Origin: Mycobacterium sp. ELW1
GTDB lineage: Bacteria > Actinomycetota > Actinomycetes > Mycobacteriales > Mycobacteriaceae
Direction of reading: 5' to 3'
Length of the DNA: 64,000 bases
NCBI RefSeq assembly: GCF_008329905.1
Contig: NZ_CP032155.1
Span: 4,030,001 to 4,094,000, forward strand
Numbering within the stretch: the stretch's first letter is position 1; each line of letters starts with the position of its first letter. Below, piece by piece: positions 29,733 through 38,955 of this stretch. The notes below the pieces were generated by a model that was given only the letters and a program-made list of their open reading frames with translations, was not told the DNA's origin and did no database searches. The position numbers and the translations under genes are program-made.

Positions 29733-32700
29733 TTACGGCGCCGCGCTGGCGACCAGCTCTTCGCCGCGCATTCGCTGCGAGATCACCGTGGTGATGCCGT
29801 CGCCCTGCATCGTCACGCCGTACAGCGCGTCGGCGATCTCCATGGTCGGCTTCTGGTGAGTGATGACGATCAGCTGTGACTGGGAGCGGAGCTGCTCGAA
29901 CAGCCCGATCAGCCTGCGCAGATTCACGTCGTCGAGGGCGGCCTCGACCTCGTCCATGACATAGAACGGTGACGGCCGGGCCCGGAAGATCGCCACCAGC
30001 ATGGCCACCGCGGTCAGCGACTTCTCACCGCCGGAGAGCAGCGAGAGGCGCTTGACCTTCTTGCCCGGTGGGCGGGCCTCCACCTCCACGCCGGTGGTCA
30101 GCAGGTCGCTGGGGTCGGTCAGCAACAACCGGCCTTCACCGCCCGGGAACAGCGTCGCGAACACCTGCTCGAACTCGCGCTCGACGTCGGCGTACGCCTC
30201 GGCGAACACCTGCAGGATGCGCGCATCGACGTCGGCGATCACGTCGAGCAGGTCCTTGCGGGCGGCTTTGACGTCTTCGAGCTGGGTGGACAGGAAGTTG
30301 TAGCGCTCCTCCAGCGCGGCAAACTCTTCCAGCGCAAGCGGATTCACCCGGCCGAGTTCGGACAGCTCACGTTCGGCCCGCTTGGCCCGCCGTTCCTGAG
30401 TCGGGCGGTCGAACCGCATCGGCGCCGGCGCCATGACCTGCTCGCCACGCTCCTTGGCCTGTTCGTATTCGGCCATCTCCAGCTCCGACGGTGGCAGCGT
30501 CACGTCCGGGCCGTACTCGGCGATCAGATCGTCGGCAGACATACCGAACTGCTCCAGCACCATCTGCTCGAGCTGTTCGATGCGCAGCGACGCTTGGGCC
30601 TTGGCCACCTCGTCGCGGTGCAGCGAGTCGGTCAGCGCGGCGATCCGGGTGTTCAGCGCGGTCACTTCCTCACGCGCGGCGGTCATTGCGGTGGCCCGTT
30701 CCTGCCGTTCGGCGGCCAGCGCATCGCGGCGCCGGGACGCCGCTGCCACGACACCGGACAGGTGCTCGGCCACGCGGCGCCCGGCCTCGGCCACCGCGGC
30801 AGCGACCGCGGCGGCGTGCTCGCGGGCTGCCCGGGCGCGCTGGGCGCGAACCCGCGCCTCGCGCTCCGCCGTAGCAGCGCGTCGCAACGAATCTGCCCGT
30901 CCGCGAACGGCATTCGCACGTTCCTCGGCGGTACGCACCGCCAGCCGCACCTCCACCTCGATGGCACGGGCTTCCTCGGCGGCGGACTGCATGTATTGGC
31001 GGTCCTCGGGCGTGTCCTCGACCTCGGTGACCCCGTCCTGCGCTGCGGCCAACCGGTTCTCGAGCTCGGTGAGCTCTTCCACCGTTTTCAGCCGCCCGGC
31101 CTCGAGCTCGTCGCGCTGAGCCTGCTGGCGGCGCCACTCCCACTCGGCGGCACGGGCTTCCTGCCCCAGCCTGCCGAGCTGTTCGTAGATCGCCGCGATC
31201 GCGGCATCGGATTCGTTGAGCGCTGCCAGCGCCTGCTCAGCGGAGTCCTGACGCTCACCCTGTTCGGTGAGCGCACCGGCCAGTGCGGCCGACAGCTCGG
31301 CGACCTGGGTCTCGGCTGCCGCGAGTTCGCGTGTGGCCTTGTCGATTTCGCCGGCGATCTCCAGAGTGCTGGGCTTGCGGTCGGAGCCGCCGCTGACCCA
31401 CCCCGCGCCAACCAGGTCACCGTCGAGTGTCACCGCACGCAGCGATGGCCGCGCCGCGACCAGATCCAGCGCGGCACCCAGATCCTCGACGACGGCCACG
31501 TCGGCGAGCATTGCCGTCATGGCGCCCTGAAGTCGTCCCGGCGCCTCGATGAGATCCAGCGCCCACAACGCGCGCTCGGGCAGCGAACCGGTCTGGCGCG
31601 GCGCAATCGGCCAGTCCCCCAACACGATCGCCGCCCGGCCGCCGTCGGCGTCCTTGAGCGCTCGCACCGCCGAACTGGCGGCGTCGAAGTTTTCAGCGGC
31701 CACCGCGTCGGCCGCGGCGCCCAGCACCGCCGCCAACGCCCCTTCGTAACCCGAGCGCACCTTGACCAGTTTGGCAATCGTCCCGAAAAGTCCTGTGCCG
31801 CCATGGTTTTCGGTCAGCCAGGCCGAGCCGTCCTTGCGCTCCAGCCCGACCGCCAGCGCGTCGATACGAGCCCGCAACGAGGCCACCTGTCGTTCGGCGC
31901 TGCGCTCGGCCGCCTGCAATTCGGCCACCCGCTCGTCGGCCTGCCGCAGCGCGGCGATCGTGCGGTCGTGCTGCTCGTCGAGTCCGACCTCGCCCTGATC
32001 CAGTTCGCCCACCCGGCCCTGCACGGTCTCGAACTCGGCCCTGGCGTGCTGGGTGCGGGCGGCGGCCTCTTCGATCGCGGTGGTCAGCCTCGCGACGCCC
32101 TCGTCGATCGATTCGACCCGGGCGCGCACCGTCTCTACCTGACCGGCCAGCCGGGCCAGACCTTCCCGGCGGTCGGCCTCGGCGCGCACGGCGGCCATGT
32201 GGGCGCGTTCGGCTTCGGCGGCCGCGCGTTCGCGTTCCCCGAGCTCGGCACGCGCGAACTCGAGCCGCGATTGCGCTTCGGCCAGCTCGGCCAGCAGCTC
32301 CTGCTCCCGCGCGGCGACCTCGTCGGCCTCGGCGTCCAGCTCGTCGGGGTCCGGGCCGGTGCTCGCGGTGGGCTCGGTCTCGAGGTATTGCGCTCGCTCA
32401 GAAGCGATCCGGACGGTGGCGCTGACCCGTTCGGCCAGCGCCGACAGGCGGAACCAAGCCTGCTGGGCGGCGTCGGTGCGTTCGGAGAGCGTGGCCACCG
32501 CGGCCTCGTGGGCGGCCAGCGCCGTGGTGGCGACGTCCAGGCGTTTCGCGGCGTCGTCGTGCTCGCGGCGCAACGTGGTCTCGGTGTCGTCGGCGCCGGC
32601 GAACTCGGCCCGCCGGGTGACCAGGTCGTCGGCGGCCAGCCGCAGCCGCGCGTCGCGCAGATCCGCCTGAATGGTCTGGGCTCGCCGCGCCATCTCGGCC

Positions 32701-33323
32701 TGTCGGCCCAGCGGCTTGAGCTGGCGGCGCAGCTCGGTGGTCAGGTCGGTGAGCCGGGCCAGGTTGGCCGCCATCGAGTCGAGCTTGCGGACCGCCTTTT
32801 CCTTGCGCTTGCGGTGCTTGAGCACACCAGCGGCCTCTTCGATGAAGGCCCGGCGGTCTTCGGGGCGAGACTCGAGGATCTGAGACAGCCGGCCCTGACC
32901 GACGATGACGTGCATTTCCCGGCCGATGCCGGAGTCGCTGAGCAGCTCCTGGACGTCCATCAACCGGCAGCTGGTGCCGTTGATCTCGTACTCCCCGGCG
33001 CCGTCGCGGAACATCCGCCGGGTGATCGACACCTCGGAGTACTCGATCGGCAGCGCGTGGTCGGAATTGTCGATGGTCAGCGTCACCTCGGCGCGACCCA
33101 GCGGCGCCCGCGAGGAGGTGCCGGCGAAAATGACGTCTTCCATCTTGCCGCCGCGCAGCGTCTTCGCCCCCTGCTCGCCCATCACCCAGGCCAGCGCGTC
33201 GACGACATTGGACTTGCCGGAACCGTTCGGGCCGACCACGCAGGTGATGCCGGGCTCCAGGCGAAGAGTCGTCGCCGCAGCGAAGGACTTGAAGCCCTTC
33301 AGGGTCAGACTCTTGAGGTACAC
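29733..33323 (-). CDS. smc: Chromosome segregation protein SMC
   Basis: The SMC ATPase condenses and organises chromosomes together with ScpA and ScpB. The 1196-residue chain has Walker [15 protein letters not shown] (about residues 29-42), two long coiled-coil arms rich in Ala/Glu/Arg around a hinge (about 500-660), the signature [14 protein letters not shown] and Walker [14 protein letters not shown] near the C-terminus. It begins with GTG and is followed by acyP on the same strand order (acyP lies upstream, ending 12 bases before the smc start). Confidence 0.97.
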   Translation of the reverse strand: MYLKSLTLKGFKSFAAATTLRLEPGITCVVGPNGSGKSNVVDALAWVMGEQGAKTLRGGKMEDVIFAGTSSRAPLGRAEVTLTIDNSDHALPIEYSEVSITRRMFRDGAGEYEINGTSCRLMDVQELLSDSGIGREMHVIVGQGRLSQILESRPEDRRAFIEEAAGVLKHRKRKEKAVRKLDSMAANLARLTDLTTELRRQLKPLGRQAEMARRAQTIQADLRDARLRLAADDLVTRRAEFAGADDTETTLRREHDDAAKRLDVATTALAAHEAAVATLSERTDAAQQAWFRLSALAERVSATVRIASERAQYLETEPTASTGPDPDELDAEADEVAAREQELLAELAEAQSRLEFARAELGERERAAAEAERAHMAAVRAEADRREGLARLAGQVETVRARVESIDEGVARLTTAIEEAAARTQHARAEFETVQGRVGELDQGEVGLDEQHDRTIAALRQADERVAELQAAERSAERQVASLRARIDALAVGLERKDGSAWLTENHGGTGLFGTIAKLVKVRSGYEGALAAVLGAAADAVAAENFDAASSAVRALKDADGGRAAIVLGDWPIAPRQTGSLPERALWALDLIEAPGRLQGAMTAMLADVAVVEDLGAALDLVAARPSLRAVTLDGDLVGAGWVSGGSDRKPSTLEIAGEIDKATRELAAAETQVAELSAALAGALTEQGERQDSAEQALAALNESDAAIAAIYEQLGRLGQEARAAEWEWRRQQAQRDELEAGRLKTVEELTELENRLAAAQDGVTEVEDTPEDRQYMQSAAEEARAIEVEVRLAVRTAEERANAVRGRADSLRRAATAEREARVRAQRARAAREHAAAVAAAVAEAGRRVAEHLSGVVAAASRRRDALAAERQERATAMTAAREEVTALNTRIAALTDSLHRDEVAKAQASLRIEQLEQMVLEQFGMSADDLIAEYGPDVTLPPSELEMAEYEQAKERGEQVMAPAPMRFDRPTQERRAKRAERELSELGRVNPLALEEFAALEERYNFLSTQLEDVKAARKDLLDVIADVDARILQVFAEAYADVEREFEQVFATLFPGGEGRLLLTDPSDLLTTGVEVEARPPGKKVKRLSLLSGGEKSLTAVAMLVAIFRARPSPFYVMDEVEAALDDVNLRRLIGLFEQLRSQSQLIVITHQKPTMEIADALYGVTMQGDGITTVISQRMRGEELVASAAP

Positions 33324-33334
33324 GGCGTGCCAGA

Positions 33335-33616
33335 CTACCGCTCGCTAAAGCCTCTGATGGCTTCGCCGCGCGGTGACCAATCGACAACAACCTTGTCGAC
33401 GTGCCCCGGCGTTTTCCCACTATTGAGCAGCTGTAACAGCTGTTCACATGCGTCACGCGGGCCCTGCGCGACGACCAGAACCCGGCCGTCGGCCTGATTG
33501 GACGCGTACCCGGTCACACCCAGCTCCAGTGCCCGAGACCGGGTCCACCAGCGGAAACCCACGCCCTGCACGTGGCCGTGCACCCAGGCGGTGAGGCGGA
33601 CGTCAGGATCGGTCAA
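33335..33616 (-). CDS. acyP: Acylphosphatase
   Basis: A 93-residue enzyme that hydrolyses acyl phosphates. The active-site Arg is in [10 protein letters not shown] and the Asn in [14 protein letters not shown] at 33616 gives exactly the N-terminus and length expected from the mycobacterial homologue ([13 protein letters not shown]). That start overlaps the end of the osmC-like gene by 14 bases, which indicates coupled translation. The order osmC-acyP-smc is conserved in mycobacteria. Confidence 0.9.
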   Translation of the reverse strand: MTDPDVRLTAWVHGHVQGVGFRWWTRSRALELGVTGYASNQADGRVLVVAQGPRDACEQLLQLLNSGKTPGHVDKVVVDWSPRGEAIRGFSER

Positions 33617-34019
33617 CGTCGTCCACCTCGAAGCGGACCTCGGTGCCGGATTTGAGGGTGCGCCCCACGGTGCACACCTGGTCGATCGCGCGGTTGACCA
33701 CCAGCACCAGCCGCTCGATCTCCTCCTGGGACAGCCCGGACAGATCGATCTCCAGCTTCTCCTCGAGCAGCGGATAGCGCTCCTGCTCCCGGTCGGCCGC
33801 CCCGGACACCCGGATCGTGGCCGCATAGTCGTCGCCGAGCCGGCGGCGCAGCGGCTGATCGCTGCTCAGGCCGCTGCACCCGGCCAGTGCGATCTTGAGC
33901 AGCTCACCGGGGGTGAAGACACCCTCGTCGGTCTCCGAGCCGATCAGCACCTCCGCGCCGCGGCTGCTGCGCCCGGTGTAGCGGCGGATGCCGGTGCGTT
34001 CCACCCACAGGTCAGTCAT
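33603..34019 (-). CDS. OsmC-family organic hydroperoxide reductase-like protein (Rv2923c-like)
   Basis: OsmC/Ohr proteins reduce organic peroxides with two cysteines; here they are in LAGCSGLSS and [11 protein letters not shown]. The protein starts [16 protein letters not shown] at 34019, after a GGAG-type sequence; a longer frame upstream looks non-coding. About 138 residues, as for Rv2923c. The protein is cytosolic. It precedes acyP and smc. Confidence 0.9.
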   Translation of the reverse strand: MTDLWVERTGIRRYTGRSSRGAEVLIGSETDEGVFTPGELLKIALAGCSGLSSDQPLRRRLGDDYAATIRVSGAADREQERYPLLEEKLEIDLSGLSQEEIERLVLVVNRAIDQVCTVGRTLKSGTEVRFEVDDVDRS

Positions 34020-34039
34020 GTGTTCGTGTCTCCTTCTCC

Positions 34040-34102
34040 CGCCCAAACCGACATCTGGCCGGGAAAGTACGAGTAAATCACTGCAAAACGTCGATCTCGG
34101 CA
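34040..34102 (+). repeat. Intergenic repeat element, copy 1
   Basis: A 63-base unit between the osmC-like gene and fpg. It starts CGCCCAAACCGAC and ends AACGTCGATCTCGGCA. It matches the unit at 53994-54056 in the same orientation at 53 of 63 positions, without gaps. It occupies nearly all of the intergenic space. Confidence 0.8.
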
Positions 34103-34104
34103 GT

Positions 34105-34968
34105 TCAACGCCGGGGGCGGGGCTGGCCCGGTCTTCGTTGACACTGCGGGCAGTAGAACGATGAGCGGTTCATGAACTTCTCCCGCCGGATCGCGGTGCC
34201 GCAGCGCGGGCACGGAAGGTCTTCGCGGCCGTAGACGTTCAACGACCGATCGAAGTACCCGGACTGTCCATTGACGTTGACGTACAACGAGTCGAACGAG
34301 GTGCCGCCCTGGCCGAGCGCTTCACGCATCACCTCTCCTGCAGCGTCGAGCAGCTCGCCGAGTTGACGGCGGGTGAGATTCTCGGCCAGCCGCGCGCCGT
34401 TGATCTTGGCCCGCCACAGCGACTCGTCGGCGTAGATGTTGCCGATACCCGACACCACCGTCTGATCGAGCAGCTGCCGCTTGATCTCGGAGTGCTTGCG
34501 GCGCAACACCGTAACGACAGCGTCGCGATCGAACCGGGGGTCCAGCGGATCGCGGGCGATGTGCGCCACCGGCTCGGGCACCCGGCTGCCGTCGACGTCG
34601 ACCAGGTCGGCCAGCTGCCACCCGCCGAACGTGCGCTGATCGACGAAACTCAGTGCGGTGCCGTCATCGAGCAATGCCGCGATGCGCAGATGGTTGGTGT
34701 TCGGCACCGGCCCGAGCAGCATCTGGCCGCTCATGCCCAGGTGTACCACCAGTGCGGTTTCGTCATTCAGGTTGAGCCACAAGTACTTTCCGCGCCGGTC
34801 GGTCCCGGTGATCTGCGCGTCGAGCAGCCGGGCGGTCAGATCGGCCGCACCGGCCTCGTGCCTGCGCACCGCCCGCGGATGATGCACCCGCACCGCGGAG
34901 ATCGACCTGCCGGCGACGTGGGCTTGCAGGCCGCGCCGCACGACCTCGACCTCGGGCAGCTCAGGCAT
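34105..34968 (-). CDS. fpg: Formamidopyrimidine-DNA glycosylase
   Basis: Fpg (MutM) removes 8-oxoguanine and formamidopyrimidines and cuts the abasic site. The N-terminus [14 protein letters not shown] carries the catalytic Pro1 and Glu2; the H2TH segment contains [12 protein letters not shown], and the C-terminal zinc finger is [10 protein letters not shown] with FYCPQCQRR. It has 287 residues. It lies 27 bases after rnc. Full set of catalytic residues present. Confidence 0.97.
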   Translation of the reverse strand: MPELPEVEVVRRGLQAHVAGRSISAVRVHHPRAVRRHEAGAADLTARLLDAQITGTDRRGKYLWLNLNDETALVVHLGMSGQMLLGPVPNTNHLRIAALLDDGTALSFVDQRTFGGWQLADLVDVDGSRVPEPVAHIARDPLDPRFDRDAVVTVLRRKHSEIKRQLLDQTVVSGIGNIYADESLWRAKINGARLAENLTRRQLGELLDAAGEVMREALGQGGTSFDSLYVNVNGQSGYFDRSLNVYGREDLPCPRCGTAIRREKFMNRSSFYCPQCQRRPGQPRPRR

Positions 34969-34995
34969 CGCGGTAACGCCGAATGCGACGGCGGC

Positions 34996-35688
34996 TCAAG
35001 CGTTGTCCAGCGCGTTCCAGGCCGCGGCGGCGGCCTTCTGTTCGGCTTCCTTCTTCGACCGGCCGACGCCATTGCCGTACTCGGTGTCCATCACCAGCAC
35101 GACGGCGGTGAACTCCTTGTCGTGGTCGGGCCCGGTGGAGGTGACGACATAGGACGGCGGCCCCAGGCTGCGTGACGCGGTGAGCTCCTGCAGGCTGGTC
35201 TTCCAGTCCAGGCCGGCACCCAGCGTCGGGGCGGTGTCCAGCAGATTGCCGAAGAGCCGCAGGATCACGTCGCGCGCAACGTCGATCCCGTGGTGCAGAT
35301 ACACCGCACCCAGCAGTGATTCCATGCCGTCGGCCAGGATGCTGGACTTGTCGGCTCCGCCGGTATTGACCTCGCCGCGGCCCAGCAGCAGGTGCGCGCC
35401 AAGGCCTTCATCGGTCAGGCCCCGTCCCACGTCGGCCAGTGCCTGGGTATTGACGATGCTGGCACGCAGTTTGGCCAGGTCACCTTCGGTGCGTTCCGGG
35501 TGGCGATGGAACAGCTCGTCGGTGATCGTCAGGCCGAGCACCGCGTCACCGAGGAACTCCAGGCGTTCATTGGTGGGCAGGCCACCGTGCTCGTAGGCGT
35601 AGCTGCGGTGGGTCAGCGCCAGCGTCAGCAAGTCTTCCGGCATGTCGACACCGAGTGCGGCGAGCAGGTTTTCGCGTGGCGGGCTCAC
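34996..35688 (-). CDS. rnc: Ribonuclease III
   Basis: RNase III cleaves double-stranded RNA in rRNA and mRNA maturation. The signature [13 protein letters not shown] and a later GDLAKLRA and [13 protein letters not shown] hold the metal-binding acidic residues; the C-terminal double-stranded RNA-binding domain ends [18 protein letters not shown]. The GTG at 35688 overlaps the stop of the DUF177 gene as GTGA. The product is about 230 residues, close to the M. tuberculosis enzyme; a longer open frame upstream is rejected because it overlaps DUF177 coding sequence. Confidence 0.95.
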   Translation of the reverse strand: MSPPRENLLAALGVDMPEDLLTLALTHRSYAYEHGGLPTNERLEFLGDAVLGLTITDELFHRHPERTEGDLAKLRASIVNTQALADVGRGLTDEGLGAHLLLGRGEVNTGGADKSSILADGMESLLGAVYLHHGIDVARDVILRLFGNLLDTAPTLGAGLDWKTSLQELTASRSLGPPSYVVTSTGPDHDKEFTAVVLVMDTEYGNGVGRSKKEAEQKAAAAAWNALDNA

Positions 35689-36284
35689 GAAGCGCCGGCC
35701 CCCGGTTCGGGGGTGTCGGCATCCGCGGCGGGAAACATGCCGGCCAGCTTGGCGAACCGTGGGTCGATCACGTCGTGGTGATGGCCGGGTTCGCCTGCCA
35801 GCGCGACACCGCACTGCGTGCACAGCCCCGCGCAGTCCTCGGTGCACAGCGGGGCGAACGGCAGCGCCAGTCCGACGGCGTCGACGATCGGTTGTTCCAG
35901 GTCGATGGTCTGGTCGACGACGTGGCCGACCTCGTCTTCCTCGGTGGTGGATTCCGTCGTGCTGTCGGGATAGGCGAACAGTTCGGTGAGTGAGATCTCG
36001 ACATCGCCGGTGACCTCAGTCAGGCAGCGGGAGCACTCACCCCTGGTCGGGGCGTACACCGTCCCGGTGACGAGGACCCCCTCGGACACCGATTCCAGTC
36101 GCAGATCCAGAGTCAGGTCCGCGCCGGCTTCGATGGCGACCAGGTCCAGCCCGATTCGTGACGGGCTGGCCACCGTTTCGTGTAACTCGAGCATCGAGCC
36201 GGGACGGCGCCCTAAGCGGGAGATGTCGAGGACGAGGGGCGACCGGGGTTTGCGCTTCGTGTGAGCACTGTGTGAAGTCGCCAT
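35685..36284 (-). CDS. DUF177 / YceD family protein (Rv2926c-like)
   Basis: YceD-family proteins are associated with 23S rRNA maturation in some bacteria and usually precede rpmF; in this lineage the next gene is rnc. The 199-residue protein has the CSRCL motif in [11 protein letters not shown] and a second pair in LCTQCGVAL, candidate zinc ligands. The N-terminus is basic ([11 protein letters not shown]). The coupling GTGA with rnc suggests a shared RNA-processing role. Confidence 0.9.
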   Translation of the reverse strand: MATSHSAHTKRKPRSPLVLDISRLGRRPGSMLELHETVASPSRIGLDLVAIEAGADLTLDLRLESVSEGVLVTGTVYAPTRGECSRCLTEVTGDVEISLTELFAYPDSTTESTTEEDEVGHVVDQTIDLEQPIVDAVGLALPFAPLCTEDCAGLCTQCGVALAGEPGHHHDVIDPRFAKLAGMFPAADADTPEPGAGAS

Positions 36285-36342
36285 GATCCGATCTTAAAAC
36301 CCGGCGCCGCGCGATTGCGCCAGTAGGCGCGGGCCGGGACGC

Positions 36343-37080
36343 TCAGCGCTGCGCGTAGTCGTGGGTGCCCGCGGCGGTGCGCAGTTGATGACGCCCGCGG
36401 CTCACCGAACGCAGAGTGCCGTTGAGGTAGTCCTCGAACTGGGCGAGCTTGTTGTCGACGTAGATGTCGCACTCGCCACGCAGCCGGTCGGCTTCGGCGT
36501 GGGCGGTGTCGATCAGCCGGGTCGACTCGGCGTTGGCCGCCTGGACGACCTCGGTCTGCGAGACCAGCCGCTGCTGCTCCTTGATGCCTTCCTGGACAGC
36601 CTTCTCGTAGGAGAGGTTGCCGCTCTCCACCAGCCGGTCGGCCTCGGCCTTGGCCCTGCTGGTGGCCGCTTCGTACTCACGCTTGGCGGTCGCCGCCAGG
36701 CGGCTGGACTCGTCGCGAGCCTCGGCGACCATACGTTCGCTGTGCTGACGCGCCTCGGCGACCATCCGGTCGGCCTGTGACTTGGCGTCGGCCAGCAGCC
36801 GGTCGGCCTCGGCACGGGCATGGCTCAGCAGGGAGTCGGCCTCGGCGGTGGAGTTCGACACCATCGACTCGGAGTGCTCTTTGGCCTCCCGCAGCAATGA
36901 ATCGCGGGCGTCCAGCACATCCTGGGCGTCGTCGAGTTCACCGGGGATGGCGTCCTTGATGTCGTCGAGGAGCTCCAGCACGTCACCGCGCGGCACCACG
37001 CAACCAGCCGTCATCGGAACGCCGCGGGCCTCTTCGACAATCGCGCTCAATTCATCGAGCGCTTCAAAAACTCGGTACAC
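36343..37080 (-). CDS. sepIVA: DivIVA-like septation factor SepIVA (Rv2927c-like)
   Basis: The protein is a 245-residue cytosolic coiled coil: a short N-terminal DivIVA-type region (YRVFEALDELSAIVEEA), then long heptad-rich Ala/Glu/Arg helices with repeats such as ADRLLADAKSQADRMVAEAR. In M. smegmatis SepIVA (MSMEG_2416) is essential for division and works with FtsQ and at the intracellular membrane domain. Identity rests on position and sequence character. In M. tuberculosis the PDIM/PGL locus starts just beyond this gene. Confidence 0.88.
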   Translation of the reverse strand: MYRVFEALDELSAIVEEARGVPMTAGCVVPRGDVLELLDDIKDAIPGELDDAQDVLDARDSLLREAKEHSESMVSNSTAEADSLLSHARAEADRLLADAKSQADRMVAEARQHSERMVAEARDESSRLAATAKREYEAATSRAKAEADRLVESGNLSYEKAVQEGIKEQQRLVSQTEVVQAANAESTRLIDTAHAEADRLRGECDIYVDNKLAQFEDYLNGTLRSVSRGRHQLRTAAGTHDYAQR

Positions 37081-37250
37081 GGCGCCACCCTCCTGGGCGT
37101 AGTTGGTAGTGACCAGTGTGCCTGGTGTTACGCCTGTGACTGCGGTGGCGGCCCGGTGTGTCGGGCAGACATTTCTGGCAACCGCACCGGTCAGGGGCGT
37201 CTCGCCGACGATTATGTCGGCTCGGCACCCCCGCCGGGGCGGATCCGGCG

Positions 37251-37817
37251 CTACTTGATGGCTGCCGAGATCGCGTCGCGGGCGCGATCGAGCATCGATG
37301 CGAACGGACCGACGGCGAAATTCAGGACGGCCGACTCCACTCCGGCGTGCGGGCGGGTCGGGGCGATCGCTTCGGCTGCGCGCACAGCTCCGGCCATCCG
37401 CTCGAGCGCCGCATCGTCCAGCTCGGCCTGCAGCTGGCTGAACTCCTCGTTCTCCTCGCGTTCGGCGTGCTCGACCACCGCATCGCGAAATTTCACGAGC
37501 TCGTCGAGGAACTCCTGGGAATCGAAGTCCATCTTTTCCAGGGCGGACAGCTGTTCCTTTGCCTCGTGCTCCTCGGCGAGCCGGGCATCGACGATGTTGT
37601 CACCGTCGGTCAGCTCGTGCCGCGCGCGCGGATGGACCACCATCTCCTCGGCGGTTTCGTGCACGGCGAGAAGCTGCCGCAGATCGACGAACGCCTTCTC
37701 CCTGGCCTTGGACTCCGAGGCGGACAGCACGTCGTCGAACATGTCCTTGATCAGGTTGTGCTGGTGCTTGAGAAAGTCGACGACGTCCGTCGTGGACTGC
37801 ACAAATGTTTCGACCAC
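37251..37817 (-). CDS. Hemerythrin-like HHE-domain protein
   Basis: A four-helix di-iron protein; the ligand pattern is seen in KHQHNLIKDMFDDV (first His), VHETAEEMVVHP, EEHEAKEQL and VVEHAEREENEEF. The 188-residue product has a C-terminal Ala-rich helix. HHE proteins bind O2 or NO or protect against peroxide; the M. smegmatis neighbour of sepIVA (MSMEG_2415) is of this type. GTG start. A SigF-type promoter at 37875-37900 places it in the stationary-phase/stress regulon. Confidence 0.9.
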   Translation of the reverse strand: MVETFVQSTTDVVDFLKHQHNLIKDMFDDVLSASESKAREKAFVDLRQLLAVHETAEEMVVHPRARHELTDGDNIVDARLAEEHEAKEQLSALEKMDFDSQEFLDELVKFRDAVVEHAEREENEEFSQLQAELDDAALERMAGAVRAAEAIAPTRPHAGVESAVLNFAVGPFASMLDRARDAISAAIK

Positions 37818-37874
37818 AGCAATGCCTCCGCTGTTTGGTGGGTTGTCGGCGCAGGGCTGTGCGCCAACTAGGCG

Positions 37875-37900
37875 ATACCCGGCGGGCCCGACACCAAACC
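37875..37900 (-). promoter_or_regulatory. SigF-type promoter of the hemerythrin-like gene
   Basis: On the minus strand GGTTT (37896-37900), 15 bases, then GGGTAT (37875-37880). This is an exact fit to the mycobacterial SigF consensus GTTT-N15-17-GGGTA. The start codon is 58 bases downstream of the -10. Confidence 0.75.
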
Positions 37901-37906
37901 CAGTGG

Positions 37907-38392
37907 TCAGCGTGCGCGCTGGGCCAACTTGGCCTGCAGTCGGCGGTTCACCGACTCCGGCAGCAGCGCCGAGACGTCACCGCCGAATGTCGCGACCTCT
38001 TTGGCCAGCGACGAGGAGACGAACGAATACTGCGGTGTGGTGGCCACGAAGAAGGTGTCCACCCCGGCGATGTGCTTGTTCATCTGGGCCATCTGCAGCT
38101 CGTACTCGAAATCTGTTCCGGTGCGCAGACCCTTGACGATCGCGGTCATTCCGCGCTGCTTGACGAAATCGACGACCAGTCCCTGCCCCGACTCGGCGTG
38201 CAGGTTCGGCAGATGGGCGGTCGCTTCGGAGATCATCGCGATTCGCTCGTCGATGTCGAACATGCCGGCCTTGTTGGGATTGATCAGCACGGCGACGATC
38301 ACCTCGTCGAATTGCGCTGCGGCCCGCTCGAAGATGTCGACATGACCCCGCGTCACCGGATCGAACGATCCCGGGCATACCGCGCCACTCAT
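37907..38392 (-). CDS. coaD: Phosphopantetheine adenylyltransferase
   Basis: CoaD converts 4'-phosphopantetheine and ATP to dephospho-CoA. The nucleotide-binding [14 protein letters not shown] and the C-terminal [12 protein letters not shown] motif are present, with [15 protein letters not shown] between them. It has 161 residues. It lies 11 bases after rsmD, the usual rsmD-coaD pair. Confidence 0.97.
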   Translation of the reverse strand: MSGAVCPGSFDPVTRGHVDIFERAAAQFDEVIVAVLINPNKAGMFDIDERIAMISEATAHLPNLHAESGQGLVVDFVKQRGMTAIVKGLRTGTDFEYELQMAQMNKHIAGVDTFFVATTPQYSFVSSSLAKEVATFGGDVSALLPESVNRRLQAKLAQRAR

Positions 38393-38403
38393 AGCGGATG
38401 ACG

Positions 38404-38955
38404 CTAGCAGGCCGCGATCTCAATCCGGGTATCTCCGTACCGGCGGTTGTCCCAGGCCGTCCAGCCCGCCGGCCAGGACAGTTCCGGCGACGACGTGGCC
38501 CGTTCGACTACCACCACGCTGCCCGGCGCGACCCAGCCGTGTCGGCCCAAACTTGCCAGCAGGGCCTCGATGTCGGCGCTCGACACCTCGTACGGCGGAT
38601 CGGCCAGCACCAGGTCCACAGGTACGTCGGTGCCGCCGGCGAGCACCGCGGCGACCGCGCCGCGGCGTACCGTCGCTCCCGGCAGCCCCAACGTCGCGAC
38701 GTTTCGTTTGATGACAGCGGCTGCGCGCGAATCACTTTCGACGAACAACGCCGAGGCCGCACCGCGCGACAGCGCTTCCAGCCCGAGCGCCCCCGAACCG
38801 GCGTAGAGGTCCAGCACCCGCAGACCGTCGAAATCCCGCCGCGCGGCAAGGACATTGAACAATGCCTCCCGGACCCGGTCCGTGGTCGGTCGGGTGCCAC
38901 GGGGCGGCACATCGAGGCGCCGGCCGCCCGCGCTGCCCCCGACGATGCGGGTCAG
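38404..38955 (-). CDS. rsmD: 16S rRNA (guanine966-N2)-methyltransferase, apparent CTG start
   Basis: RsmD methylates G966 of 16S r[22 protein letters not shown] is the SAM site and LADPPYEV the catalytic NPPY-type motif. The conserved N-terminal [16 protein letters not shown] is encoded upstream of the first ATG/GTG (GTG at 38910), so translation must begin earlier. The only plausible codon is CTG at 38953-38955, whose bases overlap the pca stop as CTGA, the same geometry as the ATGA and GTGA couplings elsewhere in the window. With it the protein is about 183 residues, close to Rv2966c. Starting at GTG 38910 would remove a conserved segment. Confidence 0.85.
   Translation of the reverse strand: MTRIVGGSAGGRRLDVPPRGTRPTTDRVREALFNVLAARRDFDGLRVLDLYAGSGALGLEALSRGAASALFVESDSRAAAVIKRNVATLGLPGATVRRGAVAAVLAGGTDVPVDLVLADPPYEVSSADIEALLASLGRHGWVAPGSVVVVERATSSPELSWPAGWTAWDNRRYGDTRIEIAAC

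Noticed and set aside
30594..33497. Very long open frame opposite smc (about 967 codons)
   Set aside because: It is antisense to a fully conserved gene and its residues are Arg/Gly/His/Gln-rich, a typical by-product of GC-rich codon use.
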